This document shows positions 57,687 to 64,000 of a DNA stretch of 64,000 nucleotides, piece by piece. Location: contig DAHVAJ010000032.1 in NCBI GenBank assembly GCA_027314705.1, positions 1-64,000 on the forward strand, written 5' to 3'. The translations under genes and the position numbers were made by a program. How positions within the stretch are numbered: the stretch's first letter is position 1; each line of letters opens with the position of its first letter. Below the pieces are notes generated by a model. It was given only the letters and a program-made list of their open reading frames with translations, was not told the origin of the DNA and did not search any database. Origin of the DNA: Acidimicrobiaceae bacterium. GTDB lineage: Bacteria > Actinomycetota > Acidimicrobiia > Acidimicrobiales > RAAP-2.

Positions 57687-58457
57687 CTAGTTGACGTTGA
57701 AGCGCAGCGCGCCGTCGAGGCGGATGTTCTCCCCGTTGAGATAGGGGTTGACGACGATCGACTCGACCAGGAGGGCGAACTCCTCGGGATGACCCATGCG
57801 CTTCGGGAACACGATGTTCTCGGCCGGGTCCTTCTTGAGGTGGGGTAGTGCCCCGAGCATCACCGGGGTGCCCATGGTGCCGGGGGCGATGGCGCACACC
57901 CGGATGCCCATGGGTGCCAGGTCCCGGGCCATGGGGAGCGTCATGCCCAAGATGGCGGCCTTGGCCGCGCCGTAGGCCACCTGACCGCTCTGGCCCTCGA
58001 TGCCGGCGATGGAGGCCGTGTTGACCACCACCCCGCGCTGGCCGTCCTGGTCGGGCTGGTTGGCACCCATGGCCGCGCAGACGTGGCGGCTCATGTTGAA
58101 CGTTCCCGTGGCGTTCATCTCGAGGGTCTTCACGAACGAGTCCATGGCGTGCGGGGTCCCGTCACGTGCCACGGTGCGCCCACCGCCGACCCCGCCGCCG
58201 GCCACGTTGACCAGGGCGGCGATCGGCCCCAGCGAACGGGCGGCGTCGATGGCGGCGGCGACGGCGGCGTCGTCGACGGTGGAGCCGCCGACACCGACCA
58301 CGCCCTCGCCGAGCTCCTTGGCCAGCCCGCCGGCACGGTCGGCGTCGAGGTCGAACACCACGACGCCCATCCCGAGATCCTTGAGGCGGCGCACGGTGGC
58401 GGAACCGAGCCCGCCGGCCCCGCCGGTGACGATGGCCGAACGGCCCGAGAGGTTCAC
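57687..58457 (-). CDS. SDR, 3-hydroxyacyl-CoA dehydrogenase type (HSD17B10-like)
   Basis: 256 residues. TGGAGGLGSATVRRL, VVFDLDAD (NAD), VNVAGGGVGGGRTV, NTASIAGIEGQSGQVAYGAAKAA and IAPGTMGTPVM. The VAYGAAKAAI block and GENIRLDGALR ending are typical of the type II 3-hydroxyacyl-CoA dehydrogenases. It would oxidise 3-hydroxyacyl-CoA and hand it to the thiolase 85 bp downstream. GTG start with GAGGA seven bases upstream. Confidence 0.93.
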   Translation of the reverse strand: MNLSGRSAIVTGGAGGLGSATVRRLKDLGMGVVVFDLDADRAGGLAKELGEGVVGVGGSTVDDAAVAAAIDAARSLGPIAALVNVAGGGVGGGRTVARDGTPHAMDSFVKTLEMNATGTFNMSRHVCAAMGANQPDQDGQRGVVVNTASIAGIEGQSGQVAYGAAKAAILGMTLPMARDLAPMGIRVCAIAPGTMGTPVMLGALPHLKKDPAENIVFPKRMGHPEEFALLVESIVVNPYLNGENIRLDGALRFNVN

Positions 58458-58604
58458 CGGCCGTCCTCGCCGCCGAAACGTCCTTCTCGGAGCCGGAGGA
58501 CGACCTTCGCCCCGGTGCCGGACGCCGTCTGCCGTCGGGTCGGTCCCCCGTGTCGGGAGCGGGAGGTCCGGGCCGTGTCCGGGGGCGGGTTGCAGCTCAT
58601 TCCC

Positions 58605-58650
58605 GGAACGGTATTCTTTGAAACCACTAACGTCAATATCAGCGGACGGC
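58605..58650 (+). promoter_or_regulatory. AT-rich promoter-like patch before the aldehyde dehydrogenase
   Basis: The stretch from GGTATTC through CAATATC is the only A/T-rich segment in the 222-bp divergent gap. TTGAAA and AATATC are present, but spacing is too short for a textbook pair, so the boxes are uncertain. Confidence 0.35.
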
Positions 58651-58679
58651 CTCCTGCAGTGCCGACCGGGGGGAGCGCC

Positions 58680-60161
58680 ATGAGCGGCACGACGACCATC
58701 GATCCGGAATCGAACATGCTCATCGACGGCTCGCTCGTCGAGTCGTCCACGGGCAGGAGCTTCGACAACGTCAACCCCGCCACCGAGGAGGTGATCGGTC
58801 AGGTCACCGACGGATCGGCCGCCGATATGCGCCGGGCCATCTCAGCGGCCCGGCGGGCCTTCGACGAGACCGACTGGTCGCGCAACCGGGCATTCCGCAG
58901 GCGCTGCCTGGAGCAGCTCCAGGACGCCCTCGAGGCCGAGAAGGAGCAGCTGCGCGAGCAGCTGATCCTCGAGGTCGGCTGCCCCCGGATGCTCACGGCC
59001 GGACCGCAGCTCGACGCACCCCTCCTCGACTCCCTCCGCTACCCGATCCGACTGATCGACGAGTTCGAGTGGGAGCACCACCTCCCCGACGCCACCGACT
59101 TCCGGGGCGGCGTCAACGCCCGCATGATCGTCAAGGAGCCGGTGGGGGTGGTCGGGGCCATCACCCCGTGGAACTATCCGTTCGAGGTGACGCTGGCCAA
59201 GCTGGGCCAGGCGCTCGCCACCGGCAACACCGTCGTCCTGAAGCCCGCCCCGGACACGCCGTGGACCGCCACCCTGATCGGACGCCTGGTGGCCGAGCGG
59301 ACCGACCTCCCCGCCGGGGTGGTCAACGTCGTCACCTCCTCGGACCACCTGGTCGGGGAGGAACTCACCCTCTCGCGTGAGGTCGACCTCATCTCCTTCA
59401 CCGGGTCCACGGCGGTGGGCAAGCGGATCATGGAGAAGGGTGCGGCCACCATGAAGCGGCTCTTCCTGGAGCTGGGCGGCAAGTCCGCCACCATCGTGCT
59501 CGACGACGCCGACTTCGACTCGGCCCTCCTGGTGGGGCTGGCGGTGTGCTCGCACGCCGGGCAGGGATGCGCCATCCCCACCCGGATGCTGCTCCCCCGG
59601 TCCCGCTACGACGAGGGCGTCGAACTCCTGACGAACTACTTCGGCATGGTGCCCTACGGCGACCCCCAACGCGAGGACGTGATCATGGGTCCGGTGATCA
59701 GCGCCAGACAGCGCGACCGGGTGCTCGGCTACGTCGCCCGCGGCATCGAGGAGGGTGCCACGCTGGCCCTGGGCGGTGGTCGGCCCGAGGCCCACCCCAA
59801 GGGGTACTTCATCGAGCCGACCATGTTCACCGGCGTGGACAACTCGATGACGATCGCCCAGGAGGAGATCTTCGGTCCGGTGCTGGTCGTCATCCCGTTC
59901 GAGGACGACGACGACGCCGTCCGCGTGGCCAACGACAGCGGGTACGGGCTCAGTGGCGGCGTGTACTCGGCATCGTTCGACCGGGCGATGGGCGTCGGCC
60001 GGCGGGTGCGCACGGGCACCATGAGCATCAACGGCGGCCTCTGGTACGGGGCCGACGTGCCCTTCGGAGGGTTCAAGGAGAGCGGTGTCGGCCGGCAGAA
60101 CGGGTTCGCCGGGTTCGACCAGTACCTCGAGATCCAGTCGCTGGCGTGGCCGAGTGTCTGA
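58680..60161 (+). CDS. NAD(P)-dependent aldehyde dehydrogenase
   Basis: 493 residues from ATG 58680 with GGGGGGAG upstream; the track extension to 58083 is antisense to the SDR. FTGSTAVGKRIMEKG, ELGGKSATIV, catalytic Cys in HAGQGCAIPTRM, PFGGFKESGVGRQNG. It starts a plus-strand run with an acyl-CoA dehydrogenase pair and CoA transferase. The upstream 222-bp divergent region has an AT-rich patch GGTATTCTTTGAAACC (58608-58630) likely to hold its promoter. Confidence 0.94.
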   Translation: MSGTTTIDPESNMLIDGSLVESSTGRSFDNVNPATEEVIGQVTDGSAADMRRAISAARRAFDETDWSRNRAFRRRCLEQLQDALEAEKEQLREQLILEVGCPRMLTAGPQLDAPLLDSLRYPIRLIDEFEWEHHLPDATDFRGGVNARMIVKEPVGVVGAITPWNYPFEVTLAKLGQALATGNTVVLKPAPDTPWTATLIGRLVAERTDLPAGVVNVVTSSDHLVGEELTLSREVDLISFTGSTAVGKRIMEKGAATMKRLFLELGGKSATIVLDDADFDSALLVGLAVCSHAGQGCAIPTRMLLPRSRYDEGVELLTNYFGMVPYGDPQREDVIMGPVISARQRDRVLGYVARGIEEGATLALGGGRPEAHPKGYFIEPTMFTGVDNSMTIAQEEIFGPVLVVIPFEDDDDAVRVANDSGYGLSGGVYSASFDRAMGVGRRVRTGTMSINGGLWYGADVPFGGFKESGVGRQNGFAGFDQYLEIQSLAWPSV

Positions 60162-60224
60162 ATCCGACCGGTTGAGCACCACCGGCCCGTCCCGGCGCGG
60201 CCGCACCAGCGATCCGAGCAGCTC

Positions 60225-61364
60225 GTGCAGCTGCACCTGACGCCGGACGCGGAGTTCTTCCGCGACACGACGGCCAAGTTCCTGAGCGAGCACGCGGCAC
60301 CGGCGGAGATCCGGCGACGCCGCGACGACCCCGCCGGCTTCGACACCCGCTACTGGGAGCTCGGTGCCCAGCTGGGGTGGACCTCCCTCCTGGTGGACGA
60401 GGAGCACGGCGGTGGCTCGCTCAGCGGCGACGGGCTCGCCGACCTGACCCTGGTGGCCGACGAGTTCGGCCGCCACGCGGCGCCGGGCCCCCTGGTGCCG
60501 ACCAGCGTGGTCGCCGGAGCCCTCAGCGAGTTCTCGGCCGACCGCCAGGGCGAGCTCCTGGCCGGCATGCTGGCCGGGACCTCGATCGCCTCGTGGTGCC
60601 ACCTCGAGCCCCGGCCCAACGACGGGCTGGACGGCCTCGCCCTGGAGATCCGGGTCGACGGCCCCGACGTCGTCCTGAACGGCGTCAAGCGACCGGTCGA
60701 GTCCGGCGCCCGGGCAAGCCACCTCCTGGTGTCCGGTCGGACGGGCGGCGGGCTCACCCAGGTCCTCGTCCCGGCCGGCACCGGCGGGATCTCGATGCGG
60801 CCGATGCACACGGTCGACCTGACCCGCCGGTTCTCCGAGGTGGCCTTCCGAGACGTCCGGGTGCCCGCCGACGCGGTGCTCGGCGAGGTCGGGGGGGCCG
60901 GTGCCCAGGTCGAGCGACAGCTCCTCCAGGCGGTGGTGGTGGCCAACGCCGAGACGGTCGGCGCCATGCAGCACGCACTGGACATGACGCTGGCCTGGGC
61001 GTTCGACCGCTATTCGTTCGGGCGTCCGCTCGCCTCCTACCAGGAGCTGAAGCACCGGTTCTCCGACATGAAGTCCTGGGTCGAGGCGGGACACGCCATC
61101 AGCGACCTGGCGGCCCAGGCCGTGAGCGCCGGGTCGCCCGAGGGCGCCGAGCTGGCCAGTGCGGCCAAGGCCTTCCTCGGACAGTACGGTCCCGAACTCC
61201 TGCAGGACTGCGTGCAGATGCACGGGGGCATCGGGCTCACCTTCGACCACGACATCCATCTCTTTCTCCGCCGTGTCGCCCTCAATCGGTCGCTCCACGG
61301 CACCCCGAGCCAGCACCGCCGACGGATTGCGTCGATCATGTGTGGTCGGATCGGCGCACCATGA
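60225..61364 (+). CDS. Acyl-CoA dehydrogenase, small-type partner subunit
   Basis: 379 residues from GTG. LHLTPDAEFFRDTTAKFLSEHAAP, FDRYSFGRPLASYQELKHRFSDMKSW and C-terminal DCVQMHGGIGLTFDHDIHLFLRR. This is a fuller dehydrogenase than the other small partners, but it lacks an EGT-type base. The upstream ribosome site is weak. Its stop overlaps the next ATG (ATGA), so it pairs with the following large-type protein; 63 bp separate it from the aldehyde dehydrogenase. Confidence 0.9.
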   Translation: MQLHLTPDAEFFRDTTAKFLSEHAAPAEIRRRRDDPAGFDTRYWELGAQLGWTSLLVDEEHGGGSLSGDGLADLTLVADEFGRHAAPGPLVPTSVVAGALSEFSADRQGELLAGMLAGTSIASWCHLEPRPNDGLDGLALEIRVDGPDVVLNGVKRPVESGARASHLLVSGRTGGGLTQVLVPAGTGGISMRPMHTVDLTRRFSEVAFRDVRVPADAVLGEVGGAGAQVERQLLQAVVVANAETVGAMQHALDMTLAWAFDRYSFGRPLASYQELKHRFSDMKSWVEAGHAISDLAAQAVSAGSPEGAELASAAKAFLGQYGPELLQDCVQMHGGIGLTFDHDIHLFLRRVALNRSLHGTPSQHRRRIASIMCGRIGAP

Positions 61365-62623
61365 GTGCGGAAACCCAGGAGGACGTCGAGCGCTTCCGGC
61401 GTCGGGCCCGGTCGTGGATCCGGGCCAACCTCGAGCCCGCCGCAGCGGGCGCCTCGGCGGGGGTGCTCCGCAACAACAGCACCGACCAGGAGGAGCTGGC
61501 CGAGGTCGCCCACGAGCGCGAGCTCCAGCGTCGGCTGTTCGACGCCGGCTTCGCCGGTATCTGCTTCCCCGTCGCCTACGGGGGCCGGGGCCTGACCCCG
61601 GCGCACCAGCTGGCCTTCAACGAGGAGCTGACCGGACACGAGTACCCGGTCCGACTCCAGGCCCCCACCTTCTCGCCGTGCGCGGCGGTGATCCTCGACT
61701 TCGGGACCGAGGAGCAGAAGCTGCGGCACCTCCCGGCGATCCTGCGGGGCGACGAGCTCTGGATGCAGTTCCTCTCGGAGCCCGGTGGTGGCTCCGACGT
61801 CGCCGGTGCCCAGACGACGGCTGTCCGCGACGGGGACGAGTGGGTCCTCAACGGGTCGAAGGTGTGGACGACCGGCGCCTGGTGGTCGGACTGGGGGCTC
61901 TGTCTCGCCCGCACCAACTGGGACGTGCCGAAGCACCGGGGGCTCTCGGTCTTCATGCTGCCGATCCACCAGCCGGGTGTCGACGTCCACCGGATCGAGA
62001 TGCTGAACGGGACCAAGGAGTTCTGCCAGGAGTTCCTGACCGACGTCCGGGTGCCAGATGCCGACCGGATCGGCGAGGTGGACGACGGCTGGACCGTGGG
62101 CATCCGGTGGATGTTCCACGAGCGGATGCTCCACAACTCGCCGTACGTCACCGTCCCCGCCGGTGACGCCCACGCCGGCATCGGCGCATCGTCGGTCCTC
62201 CGGGTGGCCCGCGACAGCGGGACGCTCGACGATCCGTGGGTGCAGGAGATGGTGGGAGAGGCCCGGATGCTCCAGCTGACCACGGAGGCCCTGCAGCAGC
62301 GACTCACCGAGGGGATGCGATCCGGTGCCATGTCCGACCAGTCGGCGGCCATCGGCAGGCTCTTCAGCGGGGTGGTCTCGACGCGCACCAACACCCTGGC
62401 GTTCGAGATCGCAGGCGCCGGCGGTGGCGCGTGGACCGACGACGACGCCGCCCTGGCCGACTGCGGGTCCGACTTCCTGATGCGCCAGGTGTCCACCATC
62501 GGGGGCGGAACGACGGAGATGGCCCGCAACGTGATCAGCGAGCGGGTCCTCGGCATGCCGAGGGAGCGCACCCTGGACCGGAACGTCCCCTTCCGGGACG
62601 TCCCCCGCGGGGGCAAGTCGTGA
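61361..62623 (+). CDS. Acyl-CoA dehydrogenase, large-type subunit
   Basis: 420 residues. MSAETQEDVERFRRRARSWIRANLEP start, MQFLSEPGGGSDVAGAQ, NGSKVWTTGAWWSDWGLCLAR, LNGTKEFCQEFLTDVRVP and C-terminal VSTIGGGTTEMARNVISER. The catalytic Glu position is Gly (GGGT). The Asp of the flavin loop is replaced by Gly (GGGSD), a small departure from PDAGSD. The start overlaps the preceding stop by 4 bp; the ORF track extension to 60377 is antisense to nothing and is only a second frame of the small-subunit gene. Confidence 0.92.
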   Translation: MSAETQEDVERFRRRARSWIRANLEPAAAGASAGVLRNNSTDQEELAEVAHERELQRRLFDAGFAGICFPVAYGGRGLTPAHQLAFNEELTGHEYPVRLQAPTFSPCAAVILDFGTEEQKLRHLPAILRGDELWMQFLSEPGGGSDVAGAQTTAVRDGDEWVLNGSKVWTTGAWWSDWGLCLARTNWDVPKHRGLSVFMLPIHQPGVDVHRIEMLNGTKEFCQEFLTDVRVPDADRIGEVDDGWTVGIRWMFHERMLHNSPYVTVPAGDAHAGIGASSVLRVARDSGTLDDPWVQEMVGEARMLQLTTEALQQRLTEGMRSGAMSDQSAAIGRLFSGVVSTRTNTLAFEIAGAGGGAWTDDDAALADCGSDFLMRQVSTIGGGTTEMARNVISERVLGMPRERTLDRNVPFRDVPRGGKS

Positions 62624-62753
62624 ACGCGGCCCTCCCGCCGGCCCTCGTCCCCCGGGGCGGGGTTACGATGCGTCACGTCCGTGGCACCGACGTCACCATC
62701 CGCCGAGCGGCGCTCTGCCGACCGGGTCGCGCCGAAGAGACGGAGGTCAACCG

Positions 62754-63971
62754 ATGAACGCGGTCATGCACGGTGTCCGGGTGCTCGAGGTTGCCGAGCA
62801 CACCTTCGTCCCGGCAGCCTCGGCGCTGCTGTCGGACTGGGGTGCCGAGGTCATCAAGATCGAGCACGTCGAGCGCGGCGATGCCATGCGCGGCCTGGCC
62901 TCGACCGGTCTGGCCATCGTGCCCAACGACGTCCACGTCCTCCTCGAACACTCCAACCGTGGCAAGAAGAGCCTCGCCCTCGACCTCACCACCGAGGACG
63001 GGTTGGGGGTCCTCTACAAGCTCGTGGCCACCTCGGACGTGTTCCTGACCAACAAGCTCCCGAGCGTCCGCCGGAAGCTCCACCTCGACATCGACGAGAT
63101 CCGGGCCCACAATCCGGCCATCATCTACGTCCGCGGTACGGGCCAGGGCGAGCGTGGGCCCGACGCCGACAAGGGGTCGTACGACTCCCTGGCCTTCTGG
63201 GCCCGCTCCGGGGTGGCCGCCGGCGTCCGACGGCCCGAGTACGACCTGGTCCCCCCGCCACCCGCTCCGGGGTTCGGCGACTCGATCGGGGCGATGACCA
63301 TCGCCGGAGGCATCATGGGTGCCCTGTTCCACCGGGAGCGCACCGGCGAGGCGACGACCGTGGACGTCTCGCTGCTCGGTGTCGGGCTTTGGGCCATGGG
63401 CCAGGCACTGGCCCTGTCGCTGGTCCTCGACAAGCCGTGGGCCCCACCGCCGGCCGACGCCATGGGCTCGAACCCGCTCTCGAGGACCTACCAGACCGCC
63501 GACGATCGCACGCTGTGGTTCACCTGCCTGCAGGCTGCCAAGTACTGGCCGCTCCTGTGCGAGGCCGTCGGCCGGCCCGACCTGGCCACCGACCCGAGGT
63601 TCGCCGACCATGCCTCGCTGATGGCCAACAACCGCGAGGCGTCCGACGAGCTGGACACGGTGTTCGCGAGCGCCACCCTGGCCGAGTGGCGCCTGCGCCT
63701 GGCCGACTTCGCGGGCCAGTGGGCCGTCATGCAGGACACCCTCGAGGCCACGGACGATCCGCAGACCGTCGCCAACGGCTACGTCCAGGACTGCGAGACC
63801 GCCACCGGCGCACCGTTCCGGCTGGCGGCGGCCCCGGTGCAGTTCGGCGGCGCACCCGCCGTGCCCGGTCGCGCTCCGACCCTCAACGAGCACGGCGACG
63901 CCATTCTCGAAGAGCTCGGATTCGACTGGGACGCCATCGTGGACCTCAAGGTCCGCGGCGTCGTCGCCTGA
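62754..63971 (+). CDS. Class III (CaiB/BaiF) CoA transferase
   Basis: 405 residues. LLSDWGAEVIKIEHVERGDAMRG, NRGKKSLALDLTT, YDSLAFWARSGVAAGVR and FGDSIGAMTIAGGIMGAL with the probable acyl-carrying Asp. GGAGGT six bases before the ATG supports the start. A 130-bp gap separates it from the dehydrogenase pair, so it may have its own promoter. The full gene is present. It would transfer CoA between acids or act as a 2-methylacyl-CoA racemase-like enzyme. Confidence 0.94.
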   Translation: MNAVMHGVRVLEVAEHTFVPAASALLSDWGAEVIKIEHVERGDAMRGLASTGLAIVPNDVHVLLEHSNRGKKSLALDLTTEDGLGVLYKLVATSDVFLTNKLPSVRRKLHLDIDEIRAHNPAIIYVRGTGQGERGPDADKGSYDSLAFWARSGVAAGVRRPEYDLVPPPPAPGFGDSIGAMTIAGGIMGALFHRERTGEATTVDVSLLGVGLWAMGQALALSLVLDKPWAPPPADAMGSNPLSRTYQTADDRTLWFTCLQAAKYWPLLCEAVGRPDLATDPRFADHASLMANNREASDELDTVFASATLAEWRLRLADFAGQWAVMQDTLEATDDPQTVANGYVQDCETATGAPFRLAAAPVQFGGAPAVPGRAPTLNEHGDAILEELGFDWDAIVDLKVRGVVA

Positions 63972-63986
63972 TCCCCACCACATCGA

Positions 63987-64000
63987 CCCGGAGGAACCTG
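63987..64000 (+). promoter_or_regulatory. Ribosome site of a gene starting beyond the window
   Basis: CCCGGAGGAACCTG at the right edge has a perfect GGAGG at the correct distance for a start codon in the next bases, suggesting that the plus-strand run continues. Confidence 0.45.

Noticed and set aside
58842-61316. 824-residue minus ORF opposite the aldehyde dehydrogenase and dehydrogenase pair
   Set aside because: Longest shadow in the window, but it has no recognisable domain and lies antisense to genes with complete motifs.
1-64000. tRNA, rRNA, insertion sequences, integrases and attachment sites
   Set aside because: I looked for CCA-type tRNA ends, transposase-like ORFs and terminal inverted repeats and saw none; the window reads as continuous chromosome-like catabolic DNA.

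Overview
The window is a 64-kb stretch of very GC-rich DNA. It has frequent GTG starts, stop/start overlaps (ATGA, GTGA, TGATG) and short intergenic regions, and about 57 genes can be supported. The gene types point to an actinobacterium with mycobacterial-style catabolism: a mycofactocin-type (NDMA-dependent) alcohol dehydrogenase, F420-type luciferase-like oxidoreductases, a P450-type ferredoxin, FadD/FadE/Ech/CaiB families and acyl-CoA dehydrogenase pairs. Acidimicrobiia or another non-mycobacterial actinobacterial lineage would fit, but the sequence alone does not settle it. I saw no rRNA, tRNA, CRISPR array, transposase, phage gene or plasmid function.

Almost every gene encodes a catabolic enzyme. 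I count ten acyl-CoA dehydrogenases (eight of them in four adjacent pairs), three adenylate-forming CoA ligases, three class III CoA transferases, three enoyl-CoA hydratases, four SDRs, three aldehyde dehydrogenases and one alcohol dehydrogenase. There are three cytochromes P450, a Rieske oxygenase, a flavin/2Fe-2S reductase, a ferredoxin, three luciferase-like oxidoreductases and an epoxide hydrolase. A thiolase, a DUF35-thiolase-like fusion, a CitE-like lyase, an esterase and six amidohydrolase-superfamily proteins complete the main set. The genes fit a pathway for a hydrophobic polycyclic or branched substrate (steroid-, terpenoid- or alicyclic-like): oxygenation, oxidation to acid, CoA activation, dehydrogenation/hydration, then retro-aldol, thiolytic or hydrolytic cleavage. 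The substrate is not identifiable from sequence.

Layout: 1-8.9 kb, mostly plus strand: alcohol dehydrogenase, amidohydrolase, enoyl-CoA hydratase, a reverse-strand epoxide hydrolase, an acyl-CoA dehydrogenase pair, ferredoxin and a second amidohydrolase. 9.0-14.6 kb, minus-strand run: two P450s, an LLM oxidoreductase, aldehyde dehydrogenase and a VOC protein. 14.9-19.0 kb, plus operon: SDR, D-aminoacylase-like hydrolase and the DUF35-thiolase-like fusion. 19.0-24.5 kb, minus operon of FMN monooxygenase, CaiB transferase, CitE-like lyase, DapB-like reductase and esterase, divergent from a GntR regulator. 25.3-33.6 kb: amidohydrolase, reductase, a divergent amidohydrolase lacking its HxH motif, LLM protein, Rieske oxygenase with a small partner ORF, and a CoA ligase. 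33.8-36.3 kb: NTF2-like protein plus an acyl-CoA dehydrogenase pair. 36.4-41.9 kb: coupled four-gene operon (acyl-CoA dehydrogenase, phosphotransferase, hydratase, quinone oxidoreductase), a TetR gene with a palindromic operator, and a second TetR gene. 42.0-51.8 kb: two ligase-containing minus operons around a plus-strand acyl-CoA dehydrogenase. 52.0-64.0 kb: aldehyde dehydrogenase, P450, SDRs, thiolase, another aldehyde dehydrogenase, an acyl-CoA dehydrogenase pair and a CaiB transferase.

Three regulators (one GntR, two TetR) and several intergenic inverted repeats suggest that the island is switched on in modules. The points most worth a second look are the DUF35-thiolase-like fusion, the amidohydrolase with ExN in place of HxH, the GntR-linked five-gene operon, the small conserved-looking ORF behind the Rieske oxygenase, the four acyl-CoA dehydrogenase pairs, a decayed flavin-monooxygenase fragment near 1.6 kb, and a recurring TGAGAA/TTCTCA promoter element.
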